Assembly (NCBI GenBank): GCA_028715885.1
Contig: JAQUQX010000007.1
Coordinates: forward strand, 1 to 62,579
Length of the DNA stretch: 62,579 nt
Direction: 5' to 3'
From: Candidatus Methanoperedens sp.
Lineage (GTDB): Archaea; Halobacteriota; Methanosarcinia; Methanosarcinales; Methanoperedenaceae
In this document: positions 26,256-35,724 of the stretch, piece after piece
Layout of the letters: each line of letters opens with the position of its first letter
Position numbering within the stretch: position 1 is the stretch's first letter
Position numbers and translations under genes: made by a program
Notes under the pieces: model-generated
What the model was told of the DNA's origin: nothing
The model's database searches: none
What the model saw: the letters and a program-made list of their open reading frames with translations, nothing else

Positions 26256-27379
26256 TTCGTATTCTTTTTATAATCAGAAGTTTAGAACCTGGAGGGGCAG
26301 AGCGGCAGATGATCGAATTAATTAAAGGGATAGATAAGACTCGCTTCTCTATTACGATTGCTACTTTCTATGACGTTGGTAGGCTGCGCCAAGAAATCAA
26401 TGGCCTTATTGGTGTGCAAATGCTCCCACTCCACAAAAAAAGCCGCTGGGATATACTGCCTTTTTTTTATCCTCTCTGGCAGGTGATTCACAAGAGTAAT
26501 CCTCAGATAATCCATGGCTACATGGGGGTGGCAAATGTACTCAGCTTGATAGTAGGAAGGCTTTCGGGGGCTAAAGTGGTCTGGGGGGTGAGGGCATCGA
26601 ACATGGATTTAAGTAATTATGATTGGCTTTCACGCGTGATCTTCCGTTTGGAGTGCATTTTTTCACGATTCGCCGATATGATCATTGTTAATTCCAGAAC
26701 TGGGAGAGACTATCATCTGGCACATGGTTTTCCTGCGGAAAGAATGGTGGTCATCCCTAACGGCATCGATACTGAGCGTTTTCACCATGACATCGATTTA
26801 CGCAAACGAGTCCGCGCCGAATGGTATGTAACCAAGAACGAAAAGCTCATCGGTCTGGTAGGGCGGCTTGACCCGATGAAGGATCACCAGACATTCCTTA
26901 AGGCTGCTGCGCTGCTGATGCAAGAACGAAAGGATGTACGTTTTGTCTGCGTCGGCGATGGTCCTGATGATTATCGGCGCGAACTTCAGTCGTTTGGTGA
27001 AGAACTGGGGCTGGATGAGCGTCTTATCTGGACTGGTGAGAGACAGGATATGCCAGCTGTATATAACGCACTTGATATTGCCACTTCTTCCTCCTCCTTT
27101 GGAGAAGGTTTTCCAAACGTGGTAGGCGAAGCAATGGCATGTGGTGTTCCCTGTGTCGTGACGGATGTGGGTGATTCCGCGCTTATTGTGGGTGACACTG
27201 GTGTAGTCGTGCCTCCAAAATCACCCGAGAAATTAGCCAATGGTTGGAAAATTATGCTGGAAAGATTATATGATAATAATTCTACAATAAAAACCAAGAC
27301 TCGTAATAGAATCGTTTCTGAATTCAATAATGAATTACTCGTACAAAGAACCTCTGATGCGCTTGAAAGATTGTTATGA
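26252..27379 (+). CDS. GT4-family glycosyltransferase
   Basis: A 375-residue GT-B glycosyltransferase. N-terminal FIIRSLEPGGAERQM (GT4 start signature), IIHGYMGVANVLS, VVIPNGIDTERF at the linker, VGRLDPMKDHQTFL, and the C-terminal EGFPNVVGEAMACGVPCVVT that holds the EX7E motif. A retaining transferase acting on a nucleotide sugar at the inner membrane face. Both gene ends overlap neighbours (ATGA). The EX7E region is nearly identical to that of the next gene, also at DNA level, so the two share recent ancestry or have exchanged this segment. Confidence 0.88.
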   Translation: MIRILFIIRSLEPGGAERQMIELIKGIDKTRFSITIATFYDVGRLRQEINGLIGVQMLPLHKKSRWDILPFFYPLWQVIHKSNPQIIHGYMGVANVLSLIVGRLSGAKVVWGVRASNMDLSNYDWLSRVIFRLECIFSRFADMIIVNSRTGRDYHLAHGFPAERMVVIPNGIDTERFHHDIDLRKRVRAEWYVTKNEKLIGLVGRLDPMKDHQTFLKAAALLMQERKDVRFVCVGDGPDDYRRELQSFGEELGLDERLIWTGERQDMPAVYNALDIATSSSSFGEGFPNVVGEAMACGVPCVVTDVGDSALIVGDTGVVVPPKSPEKLANGWKIMLERLYDNNSTIKTKTRNRIVSEFNNELLVQRTSDALERLL

Positions 27380-28506
27380 TAAAAATCCTCCATCTGATAA
27401 CTGACCTTTCTACTGGCGGCGCAGAGATGATGCTTTACAAGCTCCTTTCCAGAATGGACAATTCACGCTTCCAAAATGTGGTTGTTTCCCTGACCGATAA
27501 AGGTACATTGGGCGGCCCTATCGAAGATATGGTCATTCCTGTATTCACACTTGGCATGCACCGAAAATTACCTAATCCGATGAGTCTCTTGCGGTTGCTG
27601 CGCATATTACGGAAAGAACGCCCACAAATCCTGCAAACATGGCTTTATCATGCGGACTTATTTGGATTGCTGGCAGGCAAGTTTGTGCACGTGCCAGCAA
27701 TTGTCTGGAACTTACGCTGTACAGATGCGGATTCGCGCCACTATTCCAAGCTCTCCGCTTTTATCGTGTACATATTAGCAAAGCTATCAGCATTTCCCGA
27801 TACGGTACTTGTCAACTCCAAAGCTGGATTGCAACTGCATGAAGCATTAGGTTATCATCCTCAGCGATGGCTGTTAGTTCCCAATGGCTTTGATTTGGAT
27901 CAGTTCCGTCCCAATTCGGAAGCTAGAATAAAATTAAGACTCGAACTGGATCTGCCGGGAGATGCTTTTCTCATCGGCTTGGTCGCACGTTATGATTCTA
28001 TGAAAGATCATGCTACTTTTTTGAACGCAGCCAGCCTTTTAGTAAAAGATTATCCTGATATTCACTTTGTTTTAGTAGGGCGCGGCGTTGATTATAATAA
28101 CAGTGATCTAATTAACATTATAACTTCTTTGGGGATTGAAAAGAATATTCACTTATTGGGCGAACGAAGAAATATCCCAAACATCACAGCAGCTTTGGAT
28201 ATTGCTTCTTCTTCTTCGTACGGGGAAGGTTTTCCAAACGTGGTAGGTGAAGCTATGGCATGCGGGGTACCTTGTGTAGTTACGGATGTTGGTGATTCTG
28301 CGCTTTTGGTTGGCGATACAGGTAGACTTGTATCCCCTAAAAATTCGTATTCTTTATGTGAGGCTTGGCATGAATTAATAAAAATGGGTCAGGATGAAAG
28401 AAGACGGCTGGGTATTGCTGCACGGTGCCGCATTAGGGAAAATTTTAGTTTGCCATCCATAGTGGCACAGTATGAAAAATTATACGAGGAATTATCTGTA
28501 AGATGA
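27376..28506 (+). CDS. GT4-family glycosyltransferase
   Basis: A 376-residue GT4 enzyme: LITDLSTGGAEMMLYKLL, QTWLYHADLFGLLAG, LLVPNGFDLDQF, VARYDSMKDHATFL, and EGFPNVVGEAMACGVPCVVT with EX7E. Its closest relative in the window is the gene directly before it. Start overlaps the upstream stop and its own stop overlaps the next ATG, so four consecutive genes (25425-29537) are translationally coupled. The sugar specificity is unknown. Confidence 0.88.
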   Translation: MIKILHLITDLSTGGAEMMLYKLLSRMDNSRFQNVVVSLTDKGTLGGPIEDMVIPVFTLGMHRKLPNPMSLLRLLRILRKERPQILQTWLYHADLFGLLAGKFVHVPAIVWNLRCTDADSRHYSKLSAFIVYILAKLSAFPDTVLVNSKAGLQLHEALGYHPQRWLLVPNGFDLDQFRPNSEARIKLRLELDLPGDAFLIGLVARYDSMKDHATFLNAASLLVKDYPDIHFVLVGRGVDYNNSDLINIITSLGIEKNIHLLGERRNIPNITAALDIASSSSYGEGFPNVVGEAMACGVPCVVTDVGDSALLVGDTGRLVSPKNSYSLCEAWHELIKMGQDERRRLGIAARCRIRENFSLPSIVAQYEKLYEELSVR

Positions 28507-29537
28507 CATTTATGTATTATGCCGACAAACTTGGAGTCTTAAAAGATATTTTCGGCTCAAATGATATAGTACTGGAGACAAATCGTTTAGCTGTGGATGG
28601 TCATATTTATCCGGTCATTGATGACGTTATTATTCTTCTCGATCCAATGCAATATCCTGATTTACTTAAAAATCAGCTAGACGAGTGGCAAAAGTCAATT
28701 AAAGGTAAACCAAAAGTTGAGCCAACTGATTTTGCTGAAGACATACAATTTACATTTGGGGAGGAGTGGAAGAGATTCCCAGATATATTACCGGAGCATA
28801 AACAAGAATTTTTGCAATATTTTGACTTAATAAACCTGTCTGAGTTAAGGAATTATAGAGTTTGTGATTTAGGTTGCGGTATTGGACGTTGGAGCTTCTT
28901 TCTAAGCGATAAATGCCGTGAGCTGATATTGGTAGATTTTTCCGATGCTATTTTTGTTGCCCGCCGCAATTTGGCAAACACAGACAATACATTCTTCTTT
29001 ATGGGAGACCTTAAGAAGCTGCCATTCAGAGACGAATTCGCAGATTTTTTATTTTGCCTCGGCGTACTTCATCACCTTCATGCATCGGCGATCGATGAAG
29101 TTCGGATGCTAAAAAAATATGCGCCACAGTTATTAGTATATCTCTACTATGCTTTAGATAATCGCCCATTTTATTATCGCATTCTACTCTCCATTGTAAC
29201 CAAGTTGCGTTTAAAAGTGGCTACCCAGAGGAATCCGATATTTAGAGAGGTATTTACATGGTTCTGTACTATTGGAATATATCTTCCATTATTGGCGCTC
29301 GGTAAAGCCTTGAGACCTTTTAGACTATCTCACTATGTTCCTCTTTATGAGGGCTATCAAGGTAAAAGTATAAATCGTATTCGTCAAGATGTGTATGACC
29401 GTTTCTTCACGCGAATTGAGCAGCGCTATAGTAAAAAACAGATTATATCGCTTAAGGATACATTCACTAAAGTTATTATCTCCGATAGGTTGCCATATTG
29501 GCATTTTATTTGCCAAAATGAAAGTTTCAGTGAGTGA
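28503..29537 (+). CDS. SAM methyltransferase with Trm112-like N-terminal region
   Basis: A 344-residue protein. Residues 1 to about 50 (LAVDGHIYPVIDDVIIL) resemble the Trm112-type start found before many glycan-locus methyltransferases. The methyltransferase core has VCDLGCGIGRWSFFL (motif I), ELILVDFSDAI, FMGDLKKLPF and DFLFCLGVLHHLH. The C-terminal 120 residues contain two hydrophobic stretches (GIYLPLLALGK) and may touch the membrane. Probably methylates a lipid-linked sugar, but this is inference. It ends the coupled block of four genes. Confidence 0.8.
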   Translation: MTFMYYADKLGVLKDIFGSNDIVLETNRLAVDGHIYPVIDDVIILLDPMQYPDLLKNQLDEWQKSIKGKPKVEPTDFAEDIQFTFGEEWKRFPDILPEHKQEFLQYFDLINLSELRNYRVCDLGCGIGRWSFFLSDKCRELILVDFSDAIFVARRNLANTDNTFFFMGDLKKLPFRDEFADFLFCLGVLHHLHASAIDEVRMLKKYAPQLLVYLYYALDNRPFYYRILLSIVTKLRLKVATQRNPIFREVFTWFCTIGIYLPLLALGKALRPFRLSHYVPLYEGYQGKSINRIRQDVYDRFFTRIEQRYSKKQIISLKDTFTKVIISDRLPYWHFICQNESFSE

Positions 29538-29699
29538 ATGCTTTAAAGTCAGTGTAAGTATGTATTGCGTGAAATAGCTGAATCTTTAATGCCTCCCGCC
29601 AAACTGAAAGCGATGATATCAAAAACCTGTCATGCTGATAGCCAATGCTTATGTTACTTTGGAATTGAGGTTAGCGATACATTGAAGGAGAAATGCAGG

Positions 29700-31004
29700 A
29701 TGATCACTCAGTTAAAAACCCATAACAAATCATGGACATACGTCCTTATAGCAACCTGTGGAATTGGCATAGGGCTTGCTGTACCAGGCTTTTTAGATAC
29801 AGTTACAGCACTGGGACATAACATTCCTCAGGGAGATTTAGCCACTGACTATTTTACCGGGTTAGTATGGGCAATAGTATTAGGAGCGAGCATTCTTGTA
29901 TGGCCCATCCCCACAAGGGATAAGACAAGTTTATTGGTAGTGTGGTTAGCCAGATCTCTGGTAACGCTGGTCTTTATGTTATTTTATGAATCCAACTACT
30001 CATCTCTGGATGCATATTCCTATTTTTTAGTCCCACAGCAAAGCAGTTTTGTATGGGAGGGTTTAAGGATAGGGGCTGGAACTCAGAACATCTACAATCT
30101 GGCTTGGCTGCAGGGTCAAGTTATACCTGCTTCCTATCACGCCTTAAAGGTTAGCTTTTCTATGGTGGGCTTGATAGCGGTGTATATATTCTATCGCGCT
30201 TCTGTGGTTTTTATGCAACAAGAAAATAAAAAAGTTTTTTATACATTGGCACTTTTCCCTTCAGTTTTGTTTTGGTCTTCTATTTTAGGTAAAGAACCCA
30301 TTATTTTATTAGGCATATCCCTGTATGTTTATGGGGTTGTAGGATGGTATCGACTTAAAAAATTACGTTATCTGTGGGTGATGGCACTGGGGGTTATAGT
30401 AGTGGCGCTCATCCGAGCGTGGTTGGTGCCGATTTTATTGGCACCGCTGGCAATATTTGCATTACAGGGGACGCAGAGCAAGATGTCAAAGGCAGCATTT
30501 ATTACTTTTGTGTTTGTAGTTTTTTTACTTTCTTTTAATCAGTTCATAAATATGTTTGGTCTGGAAACAATGGATGATATGGTTGCAACCACGAACAGCA
30601 TATCTCGTTCATGGGCATTTGGAGGTTCTGCCCAGGAGGTGCCAGAGTTCACAAGTATCGGTTCTATGGTAGCCTTCGTTCCCATAGGGGCATTCACGGC
30701 GTTGTTTCGTCCTCTACCCGGCGATGTCCTTAACCCTTTCGGCATGCTCGCTGGTTTGGAAAATTCAATTTTGCTTATCATGTTGCTACTCACGGTTAAG
30801 CGCATGCGTTGGAGTGATCTAAAAGAACCTATAGTATTATGGGCTATTTTATTGGTGATAATATGGGCGATTGTATATGGTTTTGTTTCATATCAAAATT
30901 TAGGCACTGCTGTGCGTTACAGGTTGCAAATCTTGCCAGTATTGCTGGGCTTATTGCTTTACCTCGGAAGGCGGCATACAAGGGTAATACCTGCCAGACG
31001 ATGA
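29700..31004 (+). CDS. Polytopic membrane protein, possible glycan polymerase or ligase
   Basis: About 434 residues from ATG 29700, with AAGGAG upstream. An open frame starts earlier at 29565, but that 45-codon extension is Cys-rich, soluble and not membrane-like. About ten hydrophobic segments are visible, with an extracytoplasmic loop LDAYSYFLVPQQSSFVWEG, LFPSVLFWSSILGKEP, and VRYRLQILPVLLGLLLYL at the C-terminus. The LxxxxPSxxxWSxxxxKE pattern is common in exopolysaccharide-locus membrane proteins of unknown activity. A Wzy-like polymerase role fits the presence of Wzx and a PglC-type transferase in the same block but is not proven. Confidence 0.6.
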   Translation: MITQLKTHNKSWTYVLIATCGIGIGLAVPGFLDTVTALGHNIPQGDLATDYFTGLVWAIVLGASILVWPIPTRDKTSLLVVWLARSLVTLVFMLFYESNYSSLDAYSYFLVPQQSSFVWEGLRIGAGTQNIYNLAWLQGQVIPASYHALKVSFSMVGLIAVYIFYRASVVFMQQENKKVFYTLALFPSVLFWSSILGKEPIILLGISLYVYGVVGWYRLKKLRYLWVMALGVIVVALIRAWLVPILLAPLAIFALQGTQSKMSKAAFITFVFVVFLLSFNQFINMFGLETMDDMVATTNSISRSWAFGGSAQEVPEFTSIGSMVAFVPIGAFTALFRPLPGDVLNPFGMLAGLENSILLIMLLLTVKRMRWSDLKEPIVLWAILLVIIWAIVYGFVSYQNLGTAVRYRLQILPVLLGLLLYLGRRHTRVIPARR

Positions 31005-31022
31005 CACCATTTGGAAAGGACT

Positions 31023-32978
31023 ATGTGCGGTATAACAGGATTTCTCGGTTTAAATCATCAAAAAGTCAACTTGCTTGAGACCACAGTCAAGCATATGGCT
31101 GATACTCTCAATCACCGTGGTCCGGATGATAGTGGGGTGTGGGTAGATGCTGAAACAGGCATAGCTTTGGGTCATCGCCGCTTATCTATATTGGACCTCT
31201 CCTCAACCGGTCATCAGCCCATGCATTCAGCCAGCGGTTGCTATGTAATCGTCTTCAATGGGGAAATTTACAACTTTAAAATCCTGCGCAATGAGCTTGA
31301 ACCACTGGGGCATAAATTCTGCGGTCATTCAGATACTGAGGTCATGCTTGCTGCCATCAGCCAGTGGGGGCTGGAGGTAGCAGTAAAGCGTTTTAACGGC
31401 ATGTTCGCCTTCGCATTGTGGGATAAACAGGAGCAATGTCTGCACCTGGTACGTGACCGATTGGGTGAAAAGCCACTTTATTACGGGTGGATGGGCAAGA
31501 CATTTCTATTTGGATCTGAATTGAAGGCATTGCGCGCCCACCCTGATTTTAAGGAAAATATCAATCGTGACGCTCTGGCACTTTACTTGCGACATAACTA
31601 TGTGCCTTCACCATATTCTATCTACAAAGGTATCTATAAACTTCCACCAGGCACGATTCTATCTTTAAACAGGGGAAATGGAATATCTACACCTGCCCCA
31701 ATCCCTTACTGGTCGGCTAAGGAGGTGGCTGAGTATGGAGTTGCCAAACCTTTTACAGGTTCAGTAGAGGAAGCTATTGATCAGCTGGATGCCTTACTGC
31801 GAGAAACTGTCAAAATGCGTATGGAGGCTGATGTTCCTCTAGGAGCATTTCTATCCGGTGGAGTAGATTCCTCTCTTGTGGTGGCGCTTATGCAGACGCA
31901 GAGCGATATACCGGTCAAGACCTTTTCCATAGGTTTCAACGAAAGTGAATACAACGAGGCGAACTATGCGAAAGCAGTAGCTCAACATCTTGGCACTGAC
32001 CACACAGAGCTTTACATTACGCCTGAACAGGCTATGGCTGTGATACCACGTTTACCCACTCTTTACGATGAACCATTTGCCGATTCTTCACAGATTCCTA
32101 CATTTTTGGTTTCTCAGCTTGCACGCCGGTATGTGACAGTTAGCCTTTCTGGTGATGGAGGAGATGAACTTTTCGCAGGGTACAATCGCTATGTATGGGG
32201 TCAGAACATATATACAAAAATCGGATGGATGCCTAAAAAATTGCGGCATGTGGTATCTACTGCACTGACTAGTTTATCACCGCAGGCATGGGAAGCAGTC
32301 TTCCAAAAGATGAAGTGCATATTACCGGAAAAAATTAAACAGCAGAATCCTGGCGATAAGCTTCATAAACTGTCCGAGATACTGGTTGCCGATAGCCCGG
32401 AGGCTGTGTATCTGTATCTGGTCTCTCACTGGAAAAACCCTTCTTCATTAGTGCTGGGTGCCTATGAACCACCTACAACTATATCTAACCCCACCCATTG
32501 GGCAAATCTGTCTGACTTCACACAGCGAATGATGTATATAGATACTGTAACTTATCTACCCGATGATATTCTGGTAAAGGTGGATCGCGCTAGCATGGGT
32601 GTATCTCTGGAAGCGCGTGTTCCGTTCCTTGATCATAGGGTGGTGGAATTCGTCTGGCGTCTGCCCGCATCCATGAAGATAAGGAACGGTCAAAGCAAGT
32701 GGTTGCTGCGCCAGGTGCTATATAAATATGTACCACGGGAGCTAATTGAACGTCCCAAGATGGGTTTTGGCGTTCCCATAGATTCCTGGCTGCGCGGACC
32801 TCTTAGGGAATGGGCAGAAGTGCTTCTTGATGAAAAGCGACTGCGTGAGGAAGGTTTTTTCGATCCCGAGCCTATCAAAAAGAAATGGTCAGAGCATCTC
32901 TCAGGAAAGAGGAACTGGCAGTATTATCTGTGGGATGTATTGATGTTCCAGGCGTGGCTTGAGGAAAATGGTGAATAA
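31023..32978 (+). CDS. asnB: Glutamine-dependent asparagine synthase family amidotransferase
   Basis: About 651 residues. Start at ATG 31023 because Cys must be residue 2 (MCGITGFLG) to act as the glutaminase nucleophile. Glutaminase domain with NHRGPDDSG and FNGEIYN; synthetase domain with the ATP pyrophosphatase loop LGAFLSGGVDSSL and SGDGGDELFAGYNRY. In glycan loci AsnB-like proteins often amidate a sugar carboxylate rather than aspartate, so a uronamide product is possible given the UDP-uronate genes at the start of the window. Plain asparagine synthesis remains possible. The length is typical of the bacterial AsnB type. Confidence 0.9.
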   Translation: MCGITGFLGLNHQKVNLLETTVKHMADTLNHRGPDDSGVWVDAETGIALGHRRLSILDLSSTGHQPMHSASGCYVIVFNGEIYNFKILRNELEPLGHKFCGHSDTEVMLAAISQWGLEVAVKRFNGMFAFALWDKQEQCLHLVRDRLGEKPLYYGWMGKTFLFGSELKALRAHPDFKENINRDALALYLRHNYVPSPYSIYKGIYKLPPGTILSLNRGNGISTPAPIPYWSAKEVAEYGVAKPFTGSVEEAIDQLDALLRETVKMRMEADVPLGAFLSGGVDSSLVVALMQTQSDIPVKTFSIGFNESEYNEANYAKAVAQHLGTDHTELYITPEQAMAVIPRLPTLYDEPFADSSQIPTFLVSQLARRYVTVSLSGDGGDELFAGYNRYVWGQNIYTKIGWMPKKLRHVVSTALTSLSPQAWEAVFQKMKCILPEKIKQQNPGDKLHKLSEILVADSPEAVYLYLVSHWKNPSSLVLGAYEPPTTISNPTHWANLSDFTQRMMYIDTVTYLPDDILVKVDRASMGVSLEARVPFLDHRVVEFVWRLPASMKIRNGQSKWLLRQVLYKYVPRELIERPKMGFGVPIDSWLRGPLREWAEVLLDEKRLREEGFFDPEPIKKKWSEHLSGKRNWQYYLWDVLMFQAWLEENGE

Positions 32979-34152
32979 TCGGTCCGGTTCGGGTGAAAGA
33001 CACCGCAGAGGCGCAGCCAGCAGGCTACTATTCGTCGTAAACGATGCAGCTTTTTTCCTCTCGCATCGCCTGCCTTTAGCAGCAGCAGCCATAAGCAAGG
33101 GTTTTGATGTACATGTAGCTGCGCCGGAAGGATGCGCTACGACAGCCATAATGGACGAAGGTTTGTCTTACCATCCAATTCCCTTGACCCGAAAAGGCGT
33201 TAATCCGTGGCAGGAGCTCGGCAGTTTAATTGCACTGGTGAGTTTATATCGAAAGCTCAAGCCAGATATTGTGCACCATGTTACTGTAAAGCCTGTTATT
33301 TATGGCGGGATTGCAGCACGCCTGGCAGGGGTACCTGCAGTTGTGAATGCAGTAAGCGGATTGGGCTACGTATTTATTGCCAAGGGGTTTAAAGCAGAGT
33401 TACTGCGAGCAGTAGTTAAACTTGGGTACAGAATAGCCTTCAGCAACATGAACCAGCGTATCATATTCCAGAATCCGGAAGATATTGCGACCTTCCTTAA
33501 AGCGGGGATTACCGTTATGCAAGATACTGTTCTGATAAAGGGTTCAGGTGTTGATACATTGCTCTTTACACCGCAGCCCGAACCTGAAGGTATTCCCCTG
33601 GTAATTTTAGCCTCGCGGATGCTCTGGGATAAAGGGGTAGGTGAGTTCGTGGAAGCCGCCAAGACGCTTCGCTCGGAAGGCATTGCTATTAGGTTTGCTC
33701 TCATCGGGGATACCGATTTTGGGAATCCTGCTGCTGTGCCTATGGAACAGCTCAGGGAATGGCATAATAGCGGCGCTGTGGAGTGCTGGGGCAGGCGGGC
33801 TGATATGCCCATCATATTTGCAGGAGCCAACGTTGTATGTCTGCCATCGTACAGGGAAGGACTGCCAAAAGTACTGATAGAAGCTGCTGCATGCGGTCGA
33901 GCTATCGTGACTACAGACGCACCGGGTTGCAGAGAGATCGTGCGGCATGGGGAAAATGGGCTGCTCGTGCCGGTGCGCGATAGCAAAGCGCTGGTAGAAG
34001 CTCTGCGGACGCTGATAGAAGACCCAGCTCTGAGAGCACGCATGGGTGCACTTGGACGCGAAATTGCTGTTGTGGAATTTTCAGAAGAGCATGTCATAAA
34101 AGAAACTTTATCAGTTTATCGTGAATTACTGAAAGAGAAGTGGCCAGAATAA
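32968..34152 (+). CDS. GT4-family glycosyltransferase (WcaI/PglA-like)
   Basis: About 394 residues. Seen: LFVVNDAAFFLSHRLPLA, VHHVTVKPVIYGGIAARLAG (signature of the GalNAc/FucNAc transferases of PglA/WbpX-like type), VSGLGYVFI, VLASRMLWDKGVGEFVEAA, and YREGLPKVLIEAAACGRAIVT with EX7E. In bacteria such enzymes add the second sugar to Und-PP-linked QuiNAc or FucNAc, and the next three genes are predicted to make that first sugar. The start lies inside the end of asnB; ATG 32968 or GTG 32971 are both plausible. Confidence 0.88.
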   Translation: MVNNRSGSGERHRRGAASRLLFVVNDAAFFLSHRLPLAAAAISKGFDVHVAAPEGCATTAIMDEGLSYHPIPLTRKGVNPWQELGSLIALVSLYRKLKPDIVHHVTVKPVIYGGIAARLAGVPAVVNAVSGLGYVFIAKGFKAELLRAVVKLGYRIAFSNMNQRIIFQNPEDIATFLKAGITVMQDTVLIKGSGVDTLLFTPQPEPEGIPLVILASRMLWDKGVGEFVEAAKTLRSEGIAIRFALIGDTDFGNPAAVPMEQLREWHNSGAVECWGRRADMPIIFAGANVVCLPSYREGLPKVLIEAAACGRAIVTTDAPGCREIVRHGENGLLVPVRDSKALVEALRTLIEDPALRARMGALGREIAVVEFSEEHVIKETLSVYRELLKEKWPE

Positions 34153-34165
34153 AGAGATAAGCGAT

Positions 34166-35143
34166 ATGAAACAAGCTATGGTAACAGGTGCAAATGGTTT
34201 TATAGGACAGCATATTGTTAAACGATTACTATCTCAAGGAATAAAGGTACATGTGCTTGTCCGAAGACAAAAAATACAGTTTTCTGATGGGGTTTTTGTC
34301 TTTGAGGGCGATATATCAGATAGCGATGCTGTAAAGAAAGCAGTAGTGGGCGTAGATACTATAATCCATCTGGCGGGTAAGGCGCACGATTTTTCAGGCA
34401 AGGATAATGTTAAAGATTATTTTAATGTAAATGTAGAGGGGACAAGAAATGTTTTAGACTGTTGCAATGGTTCTGAAGTTAAACACTTTATCTATTTTAG
34501 CAGTGTAAAAGCAATGGTCGAAGAAAGTAAGGATGTTTTAGATGAATCATTCATTCCGGCTCCGACAACCCCATACGGTGAGAGCAAACTTGCCGCTGAA
34601 AGGTTGGTCGCCGACTACGGGATAAAATCTGGAATCAGAACAGCATCTTTGCGCTTACCTGCTGTATACGGACCGGGCAATAAAGGAAATATCTATACGT
34701 TGATAGAAGCAATAGATAGGGGACGGTTTGTTATGGTGGGTCGCGGTGATAACAAAAGAAGTATGGTTTATGTCGGAAATGTAGTTGATGCTGCACTGGC
34801 AGTTATTGAACGAGATAAGACAAAGGGAGCGATCTATATAGTGACAGATGGGATTGACTATACAGTTAAGGAATTATATGAGGTAATTGCGAAAGGGTTA
34901 GGAAAAAGACCATTGCCTTTTTATATTCCTCAGCCCATCGCAAATATACTCGGTTGGGCAGGAAGTATAGGAGGTCGTATTATTGGAAAACCGCTCCAAT
35001 TTAATTCAGAAGTACTTGATAAGTTTACAAATGAGCTCACTTTTTCATCTCGCAAAATTCAAGAAGAGATTGGATTTAAGCCGAAATACAATCTTTATAA
35101 TACCATTGGTGAAACAATAGAGTGGTATAAAGGATGCAGATAG
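34166..35143 (+). CDS. Nucleotide-sugar 4-ketoreductase/epimerase (WbpV/WreQ-like)
   Basis: A 325-residue extended SDR: VTGANGFIGQHIVKRLL, IIHLAGKAHDF, YFSSVKAM, YGESK as YxxxK, then RLPAVYGPGNKGN and RRS/VYVGN-type segment NKRSMVYVGNVVDAA, which is typical of the WbpV branch. WbpV-like enzymes reduce UDP-4-keto-6-deoxy-GlcNAc to UDP-QuiNAc. The required dehydratase (35725) and an initiating phosphotransferase (35157) follow directly, the same trio as WreV/WreQ/WreU in Rhizobium etli. A UDP-GlcNAc 4-epimerase role is the alternative. Confidence 0.82.
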   Translation: MKQAMVTGANGFIGQHIVKRLLSQGIKVHVLVRRQKIQFSDGVFVFEGDISDSDAVKKAVVGVDTIIHLAGKAHDFSGKDNVKDYFNVNVEGTRNVLDCCNGSEVKHFIYFSSVKAMVEESKDVLDESFIPAPTTPYGESKLAAERLVADYGIKSGIRTASLRLPAVYGPGNKGNIYTLIEAIDRGRFVMVGRGDNKRSMVYVGNVVDAALAVIERDKTKGAIYIVTDGIDYTVKELYEVIAKGLGKRPLPFYIPQPIANILGWAGSIGGRIIGKPLQFNSEVLDKFTNELTFSSRKIQEEIGFKPKYNLYNTIGETIEWYKGCR

Positions 35144-35156
35144 GGAATAGGATAGG

Positions 35157-35717
35157 ATGAAAAGGCTATTTGATTTTTCATTTGCTTCTTTTTTATTAAT
35201 GATATTTTCACCGATAATCATATTTTTATCGCTGCTTATAAAGTTGACCTCAGAGGGTCACGTGTTTTACATCTCAGACAGAGTTGGCATTCAAAACAGC
35301 ATCTTTAAAATGTACAAATTTCGTTCTATGAAAATAGGCACTCCTCCTGTAGCAACACATTTATTAAAAGATCCTTACAGGTTTTTGACTCCAGTCGGCA
35401 GATTCTTAAGAAAAACAAGTCTTGATGAACTTCCACAACTTTTTAATATTATCAGGGGCGATATGAGTTTTGTTGGACCCAGACCAGCATTATACAACCA
35501 ATATGACCTCATTGAACTTCGAACTAAAAAAGGGATACACAGCCTCACGCCAGGTTTGACCGGCTGGGCGCAGATAAATGGCAGAGATGAACTTTCTATA
35601 CCAGTAAAGGTGGATTTCGATGAATACTATTTAAAGCATCAGTGCTTCTTATTAGACCTTAAAATAATATGGAAAACTATTTACAAGGTGGTAAAAGCTG
35701 AAGGAGTTAAACACTAA
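35157..35717 (+). CDS. Initiating phosphoglycosyltransferase (PglC/WreU-like)
   Basis: A 186-residue monotopic phosphoglycosyltransferase: N-terminal KRLFDFSFASF with a reentrant hydrophobic helix, VGIQNSIFKMYKFRSM, the catalytic Asp-Glu dyad in TSLDELPQL, GDMSFVGPRP and TPGLTGWAQINGRD. It transfers a sugar 1-phosphate from UDP to the lipid carrier, which in an archaeon would be a polyprenol or dolichol phosphate. The minimal length matches the PglC core without the extra N-terminal domain of WbaP. Flanking genes suggest QuiNAc-1-P or a relative as the sugar. Confidence 0.9.
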   Translation: MKRLFDFSFASFLLMIFSPIIIFLSLLIKLTSEGHVFYISDRVGIQNSIFKMYKFRSMKIGTPPVATHLLKDPYRFLTPVGRFLRKTSLDELPQLFNIIRGDMSFVGPRPALYNQYDLIELRTKKGIHSLTPGLTGWAQINGRDELSIPVKVDFDEYYLKHQCFLLDLKIIWKTIYKVVKAEGVKH

Positions 35718-35724
35718 TAATATT

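Noticed and set aside
29565-29699. N-terminal extension of the membrane protein
   Set aside because: Cys-rich soluble sequence unlike the rest; ATG 29700 has AAGGAG upstream and starts just before the first membrane helix.
33366-34097. 243-codon minus-strand frame opposite the GT4 gene at 32968
   Set aside because: Ser/Thr-rich antisense translation of a clear glycosyltransferase; no motif and no ribosome-binding site.
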